Assembly (NCBI GenBank): GCA_001769535.1
Contig: MEOH01000016.1
Coordinates: 246,776-310,775, forward strand
Origin: Bacteroidetes bacterium GWF2_38_335
Lineage (GTDB): Bacteria > Bacteroidota > Bacteroidia > Bacteroidales > GWF2-38-335
Direction: 5' to 3'
Length of the DNA stretch: 64,000 bases
A program made the position numbers and the translations under genes. The number at the start of each line of letters is the position of its first letter. The stretch's first letter is position 1. The notes beneath the pieces were generated by a model. It had not been told where the DNA came from, searched no databases, and worked only from the letters and a program-made list of their open reading frames with translations. Positions 8,456 to 17,316 of this stretch are shown in pieces.

Positions 8456-8514
8456 TTTAAAAAATGATAGAATAGTAGATGACATAATTAGGGAAAATTA
8501 ATTGAAGTTGACGA

Positions 8515-8871
8515 ATGACAAAAGTAAAACTGACAATAATAACACAAAACCAAAAATCAAGGGAAAAAGCAGATCATTTATCAGATTTGATACAATCAAC
8601 TTTAGACATTAATGTTTCTCCAATTATAGAAAAGTACTTTAAATTTGACAATTCATATAAAATTTCATTTGATTTAAGTTCTTATACGCAGTTAAATTTG
8701 AATAATAATTTTATTGAATTCACAGATAGAATCTGTTCTCCGTGGGTTTTACGCTATCACAAAAACACAAAAAACATTGAACTGTTTTATATCAAAAAAG
8801 ATTCAAGCCAAATTCGGAAAAACGAATTTAATGTTATTTGTTGTGCAAATTTTGAAATTGAAAATGAATAA
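8515..8871 (+). CDS. Small protein of unknown function
   Basis: A 118-residue open frame starting at ATG 8515. It is A/T-rich like its neighbours, with mixed alpha/beta character. There is no signal peptide, membrane segment or motif I recognise. It has two adjacent cysteines near the C-terminus (V-I-C-C-A-N). It stands alone between two possible cassette boundaries (about 8329-8455 and 8876-8988). It may be a cassette gene or an immunity-type protein, but nothing in the sequence proves a role. An overlapping frame at 8714-8986 looks like a shadow. Confidence 0.6.
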   Translation: MTKVKLTIITQNQKSREKADHLSDLIQSTLDINVSPIIEKYFKFDNSYKISFDLSSYTQLNLNNNFIEFTDRICSPWVLRYHKNTKNIELFYIKKDSSQIRKNEFNVICCANFEIENE

Positions 8872-8875
8872 AACT

Positions 8876-8988
8876 GGCAACAGCGTGAGTATTAATTTTA
8901 TTTATGCGACCATCGGTTTGGAAAGTTCACTGCATTTAATTAGCTTTACTGCTGGCGAATGGTTAAGCGGTTTAAACCCAAGTTGAAC
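8876..8988. repeat. Weak attC-like boundary
   Basis: GGCAAC at 8876-8881 and GTTGAAC at 8982-8988 bracket about 100 bases. GTTGAAC fits the attC right-core pattern GTTRRRY. Internal self-complementarity is poor by eye. It is listed because its position and spacing match the stronger sites. Confidence 0.2.
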
Positions 8989-9027
8989 CAAAATGCCAAT
9001 CATTGATGACAATAAAAAAAGACAAAA

Positions 9028-9783
9028 ATGAGCTTCCTACTAAATTTTAAAGAAATTAATGACAAGATATTGGACACTCCAATTTATCGTGTGTTTTCAT
9101 TGGATAAATTTCTTATTTCATTAAATCAAAATTCTCTTCACCTAATAAAACCTAGATTATGGGAAGACCCATTTGAGGGATTTTTATTAAACCAAGTGTT
9201 TTGGTCAAGCAGTGAAAAAGGGAAATATTATGAATTTAATGACTTTTACCGGGAAAGATTTTATGGACAATGTTGGACTTTTAGAAATGAATCAGATTTT
9301 TTGTGGAGAATATATGCTCCAAACAAAGATGGCATAATGGTCAAATCTTCAATTCGTAGATTCAATGATAATTTTCAAGATATGCCAGGTGGAAATACGT
9401 ATTTTGGAAAAGTAAATTATCTAACCCAAGAAGAAATAGCGAAAAAGTTTTCTTTAATTGAATCTAAAGATGATTATGAAAATTTAATAATTGATTCTCT
9501 ATTGTTAAAACGTACTGAATTTATGGAGGAACAAGAGTTAAGATTATTGTACTTTTCGAAAAATTCTGCACATAAAGACTCTACTCCAATTGGATTAGGT
9601 TATGACATAAATGTAAAGAAAATTGGCGATGTACTTTTTGATGAAATATTAGTTGATCCACGAATTGACTTGGTTAGATTCGATTATCTTCGAAAAATAA
9701 TTAAAGATTTAGGATTTAATGGAAAAATTGACAGATCATTGCTTTATGACAAACCAATTATAAGGATACATATAAATGAATAA
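9028..9783 (+). CDS. DUF2971 family protein
   Basis: A 251-residue protein starting at ATG 9028. It shows the layout I associate with DUF2971: an N-terminal Y-R-V-F-S segment (20-24), L-W-E-D-P-F-E-G (44-51), then C-W-T-F ... L-W-R-I-Y-A (82-97) followed by K-D-G-I-M-V-K. The family's biochemical function is unknown to me. Members often occur in accessory islands beside defence genes. There is no signal peptide, so it should be cytoplasmic. It stands alone, followed by intron-like debris at about 9794-9905. Confidence 0.75.
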   Translation: MSFLLNFKEINDKILDTPIYRVFSLDKFLISLNQNSLHLIKPRLWEDPFEGFLLNQVFWSSSEKGKYYEFNDFYRERFYGQCWTFRNESDFLWRIYAPNKDGIMVKSSIRRFNDNFQDMPGGNTYFGKVNYLTQEEIAKKFSLIESKDDYENLIIDSLLLKRTEFMEEQELRLLYFSKNSAHKDSTPIGLGYDINVKKIGDVLFDEILVDPRIDLVRFDYLRKIIKDLGFNGKIDRSLLYDKPIIRIHINE

Positions 9784-9793
9784 TAATTTATTG

Positions 9794-9905
9794 CCACCAG
9801 TCGAGTAACCAGCCCCATCACCAATACCAACAGGACTCTCCCCTCGTAGCCCTCACACAAGTCTCACACCACCGCACCTGTGGTTTTCCCGTAAAGCAGA
9901 TCAGT
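9794..9905 (-). mobile_element. Group II intron-like 3'-end scar, copy 1
   Basis: The sequence runs TCGAGTAACCAGCCCC, then CTCTCCCCTCGTAGCCCTC, then ACAAGTCTCACACCACCGCA and a short GGTTTTCCCG segment. Read on the minus strand this matches, from memory, the conserved GGTGGTGTGAGA-type region near the ends of bacterial group II introns and their relics. No reverse-transcriptase frame is present. A degenerate copy lies at 13860-13935 and a related one at 18770-18850. The assignment rests on recollection. Confidence 0.45.
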
Positions 9906-9982
9906 TTATCCATTCACATTTTCCCGGAATATTTATGCTTAAATAAAATAATCTCTATCTAAACCCATTTCAGGAGAAAAAC

Positions 9983-10054
9983 ATGGCAAAGAAAAGTTTT
10001 TTCTTAAATTTGAATGGTTATTAGACGAACTGCCGTTTGGCGCAATACTACACC
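9983..10054 (+). pseudogene. Possible remnant of a broken small ORF
   Basis: ATG 9983 opens a 13-codon frame (M-A-K-K-S-F-F ...). One base shift inside it would continue as K-F-E-W-L-L-D-E-L-P-F-G-A before a stop near 10057. It follows a purine-rich AGGAG sequence. It may be the start of a lost gene, such as a transposase, but I cannot identify it. Confidence 0.2.
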
Positions 10055-13000
10055 ATGTATAGCATAATAGAAATGGAAATTAAAAAACTAATTGGAAAAA
10101 TTAAAGAATTCGAACCAGAGATGTTCTTTAAGTGGATAAATATCCTGTCCATTCACCCATCAAATCAATCAAAACTAAATAGGTTTGAATTAATATTATC
10201 AGTGTTTTTTAAAATCAAAGAGGATGAATTTTTACAAAAGAAAAATAACAGAAATGATGTGGTAGAATTTTTAAATGTAATATCTGACGATTTTGACAAG
10301 ATGTTTTGTATGATTGAGGATTATACTCCTTTTAATCAAAACAAATTAATCCCATTATTTATCAATGGTAAGAGTTACTATTTCTTTTATGGACTTATCG
10401 AAAATCCGTACACAAGGATAAATGTATTGTCAAAAATTATTGAAGAAACTGAAGGTGAAAGATATTCGACATTAGATGAGCTAAAGTCGGACTTCTTTAA
10501 AAGTTTAGATCTCCAAACTACTATTCTTTCTGAAATAACAACAGATTCAGAAAGCAATGAAGAAAACAAAGCCATTTTTGTTCCAAGTCAAGCATATTAT
10601 GACAAATACTCTGTTTTATTAGGTACATCTTATCAAGCCAACAGTGATTATTGCAACCTAGGCTTCATTGAATTAGATAATAAAAAATTGATTAATGAAT
10701 GTTTTAATTTAAGAACGCCCTACTTATTTAAAAAACCATTTGCCTTAATTAATGATAATTGTTACATAATTCTACCACACATTCATATCGAATATTTTGG
10801 ATATTTCTTCAAAAACATAGTTAATAAAGAAAAGGAATATAAAAAAATATGGGATAAAATAAATGTCCAGTTTCAAGTTAGAGTTGATAAATTGTGCTCT
10901 AAGTTTTTCACTATTAATTCAAAAATATTTGCAATCCTAGCAAGCGAAGAGTCTACTACAAATTTGTTAGAGAAATATGAAATAGCTAGTTGTTTTTTAA
11001 TCGACCAGAATAAATTACTCTTGTTTAAAACAGTTAAGCATAGTGAAAATAAAGATTTTAAATCTACAATCGAGGTTATAAAATTAGCTCAACAAGAGCT
11101 AACTGATTTTAATAAAGAAATTTCAGAAAATGAAGTAATTGGGTTTGGACAACATAAATACGGCCATTTTTTTGGTATTAAAACGGAGGTTTTAGAAATA
11201 TGGAATATTCTTGTAAAGGAGAACATCTCATTGGAGATGGAAGTTATTTTCCAAGATAAGGATGAAGCCAATAAACATTTTGTTGAAATAGGAGACTTAG
11301 CTTTTGTTTTTGATAAATTTTTTGAATTTAGAAGTGATGCCCCTATGCATTTTGTGAAGTTTTTACAAAATGACAGAGATTTATTGGATTCACCGAATAG
11401 AATGCTCACCACGAATTATACAGATAGAATTGCAATGTATATGAGTGGAGATAACTATTATTTTAAATTTGGGAAAAGTCCTGATTTTATTAATATTGTC
11501 CCATATCAAGGTAATGAATTTGAAAGTGAATATTATTTTAAAAAGTATCAGAATACTGTTTATAAAACTGTAGAAAGAAAATTTCCAGATAAATTTAATG
11601 TAATTGAACATGTAGAAAACAATACTTACCGTCTTGTTGATACAGCATTAATGCATGTTACTTACTTGGTTGATATTAAAGAATATCCAATTTTTATTTA
11701 TCCACCTATGGAAACCTCTGTTTTACCAGAGATAGATAATAAATTTCTGGTATTAATGTTCCCTCAACTTTTTACTTATTACATTGATAAATTTAAAGTA
11801 GAGTTTATTTCCATTCTAAAAAACGAACACATTTACCCAAGAAACTATAGTATTTTAATCACGTCCAATAAAGCACTTAACCAAAAAGAAAATATGCTCC
11901 CATATCTAATACCTTATGCAAATATTGCAGAAGATATTCCTTTTTACATTACTACAAGACTAATGCAAAATGGTTCAGTTAAGACATTTATAATTGCAAA
12001 TACAAATCATGTAAATTGTTTAATTGAACTATTTAAGCCAGAAAATAATTCTTCAGAACAGTATTGTATTAAAGAACTTATTAAAAGCATACTTGAGTTT
12101 AGTAAAAATGATAGTGCAGAGCAATTAGCTAGTAAGTTTATACTGCAGCATCTACCATTATCAAAGAAAAGTTTTTCATTTAATTTGTTTTATACAGATA
12201 ATCCACACTTGGATAAATATACTTCTCCTATTAAAATAAATACATCAGACATTGGTAAAGTTAATAAGCTATTTGCAGAATATTTAGCTCAAAAGAGAAT
12301 AAAACCAGGGGAGTATACTGATCTTGAAGCTAAAGAGATTAATGGAGATATTTTCGACTATTTACAAAACTTACTTGAAACGACTGTTAAAAAATTCAAT
12401 AATGATGTAGTACTTTATGCATATCGGCAATTGGAATTAGCAGAAGGGAAAAGAGAAATGAATAGTATTAATTATGGCATGAATACCAATAGAGCTATTC
12501 GTTACGATTTGAAAGAAAAGGTTAGCGATGAAATCCAAGAAGTAATACTACAATCCTTATATTCAAAACAAATAATTCACACAATATTAAAGGTAAATCC
12601 GAATGGAGATAAAACTATAACAGAATCTGATTGGACATTCTTATTAGGGATTGTTGCCGCGTTAACAGAAACCTCTCAGATTTATGAATACATTCATTAT
12701 GATTTAAGCCCTCATAAAATGATAATTTCGGATTTATTCGAAATTACTACTAAAAAAATATCGGATAAGGTAAATCATGCAAAATGGCAAAATGAATTTG
12801 TAGAACATCAAATAGAAAACTCAAAACATATTTACAAAAAAGCAATAGAAGAACCAACTCAAATACTGAATAATCAACAATTAAGTAAAGAAAAGAACAA
12901 TTATAAAGATTTATTATTTCAACAAATTGATAAACTTGATATTATATTCAAAAATGAGTATGGGTATTCATTAAAAAATTCACTAGATATAATCTATGCT

Positions 13001-13843
13001 CTTTTTCGTTCCAATTTTAATAAATCTGCATATTTTCCTGTCTTTATTGTTAGCATTGCAGAAATAATATCATATATAAATGAAGTCCTTCCTGAGATTG
13101 AAGATAATGAAATTAAAAAAATTGTAAAGAATTTTTCTCTTTCATATTGCGTGTATTCAAAAGAAGATAGATTAATTCCTACAGAACTACTTAGAAGTAA
13201 AAAAAGACTTAACGTTAGTCCAATTATTCAGATAAATGAAGATGAATATATTTTTGGGAATCAATTGTGTAGTTTCTCCTATAAACTTTGGTGGAATGAT
13301 ATTTTAGAAGGAGATTTTCCTTTTAAAGTAGATAATAAAATGGTTTCAGGTGTCTTAAATGAAATTCATAAAGTAAATAGCAAAACATTAGAAGAAGAAA
13401 CTTCTAAATTACTAAAAACAATACTTGGAAACGATTACGTTATTTTGAACCTAAAAAAATTCAATATAATATCAAAAGACTTTCCTAAAAATCCTCCTTG
13501 TGGAGAAATTGATATTCTTTGCATTAATCCTAACACGAAGACAGTTTTTATACTTGAAGCGAAATCTGTACTTCAACAAAACCGACCATATAATATTAAT
13601 CAGATATTTAAAGATTTCTTCGGGAAAGAGGGAAAGAAATACTATGTAAAACTAAATAAGAAGTATGATTTTGTAAATAATAATATTTCCCTATTTGTTG
13701 AGTTTTTCAAATGTAAGTATGATTCAGATTGGAAAGTAAAAAAGGCATTCATTGTAGATAAAAGAATATTTGCCGCTTATCATACTGATTATAAGGTTGA
13801 TTTTCTTCAAATTAGTGAACTTGAAAAATATATTAATGAATAA
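10055..13843 (+). CDS. Very large protein with C-terminal PD-(D/E)XK nuclease-like motif
   Basis: About 1262 residues from ATG 10055; ATG 10073 is equally plausible, and neither has a strong ribosome-binding site. Most of the protein is unlike anything I recognise, is A/T-rich and shows no membrane segment. Near the C-terminus, G-E-I-D-I-L (E1151, D1153) is followed 15 residues later by F-I-L-E-A-K-S (E1168, K1170). This is the spacing of a PD-(D/E)XK restriction-endonuclease-like core, followed by helices. A long sensor or scaffold region with a terminal nuclease is typical of single-gene anti-phage systems; that role is inference. The gene is bracketed by two related intron-like scars (9794-9905 and 13860-13935), which suggests it arrived as a unit. 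Confidence 0.7.
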   Translation: MYSIIEMEIKKLIGKIKEFEPEMFFKWINILSIHPSNQSKLNRFELILSVFFKIKEDEFLQKKNNRNDVVEFLNVISDDFDKMFCMIEDYTPFNQNKLIPLFINGKSYYFFYGLIENPYTRINVLSKIIEETEGERYSTLDELKSDFFKSLDLQTTILSEITTDSESNEENKAIFVPSQAYYDKYSVLLGTSYQANSDYCNLGFIELDNKKLINECFNLRTPYLFKKPFALINDNCYIILPHIHIEYFGYFFKNIVNKEKEYKKIWDKINVQFQVRVDKLCSKFFTINSKIFAILASEESTTNLLEKYEIASCFLIDQNKLLLFKTVKHSENKDFKSTIEVIKLAQQELTDFNKEISENEVIGFGQHKYGHFFGIKTEVLEIWNILVKENISLEMEVIFQDKDEANKHFVEIGDLAFVFDKFFEFRSDAPMHFVKFLQNDRDLLDSPNRMLTTNYTDRIAMYMSGDNYYFKFGKSPDFINIVPYQGNEFESEYYFKKYQNTVYKTVERKFPDKFNVIEHVENNTYRLVDTALMHVTYLVDIKEYPIFIYPPMETSVLPEIDNKFLVLMFPQLFTYYIDKFKVEFISILKNEHIYPRNYSILITSNKALNQKENMLPYLIPYANIAEDIPFYITTRLMQNGSVKTFIIANTNHVNCLIELFKPENNSSEQYCIKELIKSILEFSKNDSAEQLASKFILQHLPLSKKSFSFNLFYTDNPHLDKYTSPIKINTSDIGKVNKLFAEYLAQKRIKPGEYTDLEAKEINGDIFDYLQNLLETTVKKFNNDVVLYAYRQLELAEGKREMNSINYGMNTNRAIRYDLKEKVSDEIQEVILQSLYSKQIIHTILKVNPNGDKTITESDWTFLLGIVAALTETSQIYEYIHYDLSPHKMIISDLFEITTKKISDKVNHAKWQNEFVEHQIENSKHIYKKAIEEPTQILNNQQLSKEKNNYKDLLFQQIDKLDIIFKNEYGYSLKNSLDIIYALFRSNFNKSAYFPVFIVSIAEIISYINEVLPEIEDNEIKKIVKNFSLSYCVYSKEDRLIPTELLRSKKRLNVSPIIQINEDEYIFGNQLCSFSYKLWWNDILEGDFPFKVDNKMVSGVLNEIHKVNSKTLEEETSKLLKTILGNDYVILNLKKFNIISKDFPKNPPCGEIDILCINPNTKTVFILEAKSVLQQNRPYNINQIFKDFFGKEGKKYYVKLNKKYDFVNNNISLFVEFFKCKYDSDWKVKKAFIVDKRIFAAYHTDYKVDFLQISELEKYINE

Positions 13844-13859
13844 AAAAAGTAAAGCGCTT

Positions 13860-13935
13860 AATCGAATAGCCAGCCCCACCAGCAAGACCGTCAGAAAGTG
13901 CTTCTTCCAACCATTAAACAAGTCTCACTTTACTG
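13860..13935 (-). mobile_element. Group II intron-like scar, copy 2 (degenerate)
   Basis: TCGAATAGCCAGCCCCACC aligns with TCGAGTAACCAGCCCCATC of copy 1, and AACAAGTCTCAC recurs in the same order about 50 bases on. The middle has drifted. Together with copy 1 it forms direct repeats flanking the large nuclease gene. Confidence 0.4.
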
Positions 13936-14037
13936 CCAAGTTATATCAGTCTAACAAACAGAGCCAACACGCGATTTATTAACAAAATTAATTTTGTCAG
14001 GAAAAAATATTAATTTAGTCCGTCAAAATAAAACAAA

Positions 14038-14901
14038 GTGAAAACCACGATTGAACACTTACCGATAATAAACCAGACCGAAATAAACGGGATTGTTTCG
14101 GTGATAAGGAAAAAACTTCCTGCCCAAATGATTATTTTGTTTGGGTCGTATGCACGGGGTCAACAGGTAAGCGACAAGTATGTTGAAGACGGCATTACCT
14201 ACGAGTACCAAAGCGATTATGATATTTTGGTGGTGATGGACAGCGAGAGTCAGGCCATTGCAAAGGAAGCAGAAAAACGGTGGAAACAGAAAATAAAAAG
14301 CGTTACACCCAAAGACACCCCACTGAATATTATTTATCATGGCATTGAATACCTGAACGCTGAAATTGAACAGGGAAACTACTTTTTTACAGATATTTTA
14401 AAGGATGGGGTTTTGCTTTACGACAGCGGAAAACACAAGCTGGCTAATCCCCTGCCCCTTAACGAAAAACAGAGAAGGGAAAAAGCTAAGTTGTATTTTG
14501 AGAAGTGGTTTGTGAGTGCTACAAATTTTTTGTTCTTGTATGAACAAGCAATAAAAGCCAACATATTTAAAGAGGCCGCTTTCATGCTCCACCAAGCCAC
14601 CGAGCGATATTTCATGACCGTATTATTGGTCTATACCGACTACAAGCCCAAGGTACACGACCTGGACCAGCTAAACAGGATGATTTGTAAGCTTGACAGC
14701 CGGTTTAAAACGGTTTTTCCACGCACGAATGCTGAGGAGGAACGGTTGTTTAATTTGCTTAAAAGGGCTTATATTGATTCGCGGTATAAACTTGACTACT
14801 GCATTACCAAAGAGGATTTGGAATATCTTTCGGCACAGGTAAATGAGCTTAAGGGGCTTACTGAAAGGACTTGTTTGGGGAAAATAAACAGTTTTGGATA
14901 A
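14038..14901 (+). CDS. HEPN-nucleotidyltransferase (MNT) single-chain protein
   Basis: A 287-residue protein, apparently starting at GTG 14038; an in-frame stop lies 9 bases upstream and the next ATG would cut into the domain. The N-terminal nucleotidyltransferase fold shows F-G-S-Y-A-R-G (35-41) and S-D-Y-D-I-L (59-64; D60, D62). The third carboxylate is not obvious: P-L-N-I-I at 95-99 may place N97 there. From about 150, a HEPN domain shows A-A-F-M-L-H-Q-A-T-E-R-Y and K-V-H-D-L-D-Q-L, ending with a D-S-R-Y segment. Separate HEPN and MNT proteins form toxin-antitoxin pairs in which MNT AMPylates HEPN; here they are fused. GC content is higher than in the nuclease gene before it, so its origin is probably different. 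Confidence 0.8.
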   Translation: MKTTIEHLPIINQTEINGIVSVIRKKLPAQMIILFGSYARGQQVSDKYVEDGITYEYQSDYDILVVMDSESQAIAKEAEKRWKQKIKSVTPKDTPLNIIYHGIEYLNAEIEQGNYFFTDILKDGVLLYDSGKHKLANPLPLNEKQRREKAKLYFEKWFVSATNFLFLYEQAIKANIFKEAAFMLHQATERYFMTVLLVYTDYKPKVHDLDQLNRMICKLDSRFKTVFPRTNAEEERLFNLLKRAYIDSRYKLDYCITKEDLEYLSAQVNELKGLTERTCLGKINSFG

Positions 14902-15095
14902 AAGGTATGTATATGAAACCAACCCAAATTAACCTTAATGTTTTTTGGTCTGTTTTTTTTTTGGTAGTATTGTTGGGAAATAATCATAAATAAACCTTAA
15001 CGAAAATGGGTATTTTTAAAAAATGAAATAAACCCAACTTTTTTATGGTTTTAAAGTTACATGGCATTTAAAGAAGCGACTTTTTAACTAAAATA

Positions 15096-15126
15096 TTTTA
15101 CAAAAAAAAATTATTCTTTATCTTTG
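15096..15126 (+). promoter_or_regulatory. Bacteroidota-type promoter before the methyltransferase gene
   Basis: TTTT at 15096-15099, 19 bases, then TATCTTTG at 15119-15126, fitting the TTTG-N19-TAnnTTTG consensus. A leader of about 150 bases follows, without obvious structure. The rest of the gap 14902-15285 is A/T-rich and holds nothing else I can identify. Confidence 0.6.
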
Positions 15127-15285
15127 CAGTGTTTTGAAAACTTTATAATACATATCTAAATCCCTATTCAGGGAAAACACGCTAAGACGATGATTATCAG
15201 TTCATCATTAATTTTAATGTGTGTATATTTTAAGTAACAATATTTTATTACAACTCTCATAAAGAGAGATCTAAAATTTATTCAA

Positions 15286-16128
15286 ATGAAAATTTCAGAT
15301 ATTATATTAAAGTCAGAGAAGCCTACAATTTATGAAAAAGGGAACTCTTTTATGTGGACAGACCTACATATTTCAAAGCAATTACTACAAGTCCATTTAA
15401 ATCCTGATATTGACCTTGGTAGTCGAAAAAAAACAACTATCGAAAAAACTGCAAGTTGGATTTTAGAAACTCAAATAGGAAAAGGCAAACTAAATATTTT
15501 GGATTTAGGGTGCGGACCTGGTTTATACACTGAAATTTTTGCACAAAATGGACATAATGTGACAGGAATTGACATTTCTAAAAACTCGATTGATTATGCC
15601 ACTAAAACTGCTAAAGGAAAAGCATTAAACATTAATTATCAAAATGATAGTTATTTAGACATTGATTTTGAAAAAGAAAAATATGATTTGATTGTTCTTA
15701 TATACACAGACTTTGGGGCTTTATTGCCAACAGAAAGAGAAATCCTCCTGCCAAAGATTTATGAAGCATTAAAGAAAGGTGGTGTTTTTATTTTCGACGT
15801 ATTAAAGGACAAAAATTTAAACGAAAAATTATCGCCAAAAACTTGGGAAGCTAATAAAGCTGGATTTTGGAAAGAAACACCTTATTTAGCATTATCTCAA
15901 TCGTTTCTTTACGAAAAAGAAAAAGTAATATTGTTTCAAAATACAATAATTGACAATGATGAAAATTTGGAAACCTACCGATTTTGGACACATTTTTTTT
16001 CACAAGCAGACGTGATAGGAATGTTAGATCATTTCAACTTCGAGAACATTGAATTTAGGGAAGATATTTTGCCTGAAAGTGATTTATGGAATGGAGATAA
16101 TGTAATATTTTCAAAATGTAAAAAATAA
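15286..16128 (+). CDS. Class I SAM-dependent methyltransferase
   Basis: A 280-residue protein starting at ATG 15286. The SAM-binding motif I (I-L-D-L-G-C-G-P-G) lies at about residues 69-77, followed by the acidic motif II in V-T-G-I-D-I-S. Motif IV-like D-L-I-V-L-I-Y-T-D-F and the post-motif G-G-V-F-I-F-D-V are also clear. It fits the Methyltransf_11/25 group acting on small molecules, with no sign of a DNA-methyltransferase NPPY motif. The substrate is unknown. The gene has its own promoter and is followed by an attC-like palindrome, so it may be a cassette gene. It looks intact. Confidence 0.9.
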   Translation: MKISDIILKSEKPTIYEKGNSFMWTDLHISKQLLQVHLNPDIDLGSRKKTTIEKTASWILETQIGKGKLNILDLGCGPGLYTEIFAQNGHNVTGIDISKNSIDYATKTAKGKALNINYQNDSYLDIDFEKEKYDLIVLIYTDFGALLPTEREILLPKIYEALKKGGVFIFDVLKDKNLNEKLSPKTWEANKAGFWKETPYLALSQSFLYEKEKVILFQNTIIDNDENLETYRFWTHFFSQADVIGMLDHFNFENIEFREDILPESDLWNGDNVIFSKCKK

Positions 16129-16141
16129 TAAATTAAAGAAA

Positions 16142-16290
16142 AACGCCCTGAAAAAAAGGCTATATGCAATAAGGGTTTTTGTGGTATGCGAAGCTCATCA
16201 CCCGCATCTTTTCTCCGTTTCGGTTGATAAGAAAATCGGCTGCAATCCCTTACTGCATATAGCCTCGAGCATTAGCGTCAACCGTTAGCA
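16142..16290. repeat. attC-like imperfect palindrome 3
   Basis: Arms 16158-16175 (GGCTATATGCAATAAGGG) and 16247-16264 are complementary at 17 of 18 positions. AACG lies outside on the left (16142-16145), and CGTT on the right (16283-16286, within AACCGTTAGC). The 71-base loop can form smaller hairpins. It sits just behind the methyltransferase gene. Arm length, single mismatch and outer AAC/GTT cores mirror palindrome 1. Confidence 0.5.
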
Positions 16291-16697
16291 ACAAAAGGTA
16301 AAAAAAGACAGAAGAAAGGAAAACTGTATAGCATTTCAACTTAACAAATAAATGACAGAAAACAAAAAAAGCCGACATTCAAGCCAACGCAAAAGTTTAA
16401 ATTTTTACCCTACCGCACTTTTCGCCAAAGGCGTTTAGGCTATCTTGTTTTGTAGAACATTGTCAAGCCGCACAAGCCAACATACAAACCAAAGCTTGCC
16501 AAAGAGCTACAATTTCCAACCCGCAGACTTTTCAAAAATATTGTGTGGAAATTGCAACCCTTCTTAAAATATCTTGTCTTTATTCACAAACGCATAATAT
16601 AACTTGTAATAATAAAATAAATATAGGGTACAATAAATTTCATCATATAATAAGAACAATACTTGTAATTCTTTAACACATAGAAAGAAATTAAATT
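16291..16697. other. Non-coding gap with a conserved-loop hairpin
   Basis: No gene is apparent. At about 16463-16498 a CAAGC/GCTTG stem encloses a loop that includes CGCACAAGCCAAC (16469-16481). The same loop recurs at 18554-18566 with a different, compensated stem. The remainder is A/T-rich and leads into the secreted-protein gene at 16698. Confidence 0.5.
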
Positions 16698-17309
16698 ATG
16701 AGGACATTAATTATGATTCTGTCATTTTTCGCTTATACATCTTTAAGTTATTCCCAAAATAATAAAGATAGCATAGCCAAGTATTCTTTTCCGATAATGA
16801 TTGCTTTTAGCGCCCATTCCTATTCATGGCCGATATTAAAATCTTTTGTCACCCCAATTCAACCAGGCTTTAAAACTGGTACTGAGTATATGTATTCAGC
16901 AAAAAAAAATCATAAAATACTCCAAACTCTAACCTTAGGGTATTTTCGAAATCCTGAGTTTCTTGAGGCCTATTATCTTAATTCTTATTTTACCTATAGA
17001 TACACTGCTCCATTCCACCTGTTTGTTGACGGAGCCATCGGTGCGGGATATTTTCACCGAAGGCATACGAGGGAAGTATTTAAAGTAAATGACAAAGGTG
17101 TGTTTGAAAGCAAAACCGATTGGGGTAGTCCTGGTGCTCAGGTAGGTTTAAATCTGGGCGCAGGGTATGCTTTCAATTTGAAAAACAAACAATTGGACTT
17201 GTTTATTAATTACGAATGGTTTATAAACTATCCTCATGTTAAGGGCGATATACCATTCCTCTCTCATTCTTTATATCATATTGGAATCAAATATTATCCA
17301 TTTAAATAA
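16698..17309 (+). CDS. Secreted, probably outer-membrane beta-barrel-like protein
   Basis: A 203-residue protein starting at ATG 16698 with a clear signal peptide (about residues 1-19, ending L-S-Y-S-Q). The mature part has many alternating aromatic/polar strands (for example Y-L-N-S-Y-F-T-Y-R-Y and L-D-L-F-I-N-Y-E-W-F) and ends in an aromatic-rich strand (I-G-I-K-Y-Y-P-F-K). This suggests a small outer-membrane beta-barrel. Function is unknown. It lies 7 bases upstream of the serine hydrolase lipoprotein gene and is probably co-transcribed with it. Confidence 0.75.
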   Translation: MRTLIMILSFFAYTSLSYSQNNKDSIAKYSFPIMIAFSAHSYSWPILKSFVTPIQPGFKTGTEYMYSAKKNHKILQTLTLGYFRNPEFLEAYYLNSYFTYRYTAPFHLFVDGAIGAGYFHRRHTREVFKVNDKGVFESKTDWGSPGAQVGLNLGAGYAFNLKNKQLDLFINYEWFINYPHVKGDIPFLSHSLYHIGIKYYPFK

Positions 17310-17316
17310 AACTATC

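Noticed and set aside
8714-8986. Open frame overlapping the 118-residue gene
   Set aside because: It lies in another frame mostly inside the 8515-8871 gene, and its C-terminal part crosses a candidate recombination site.
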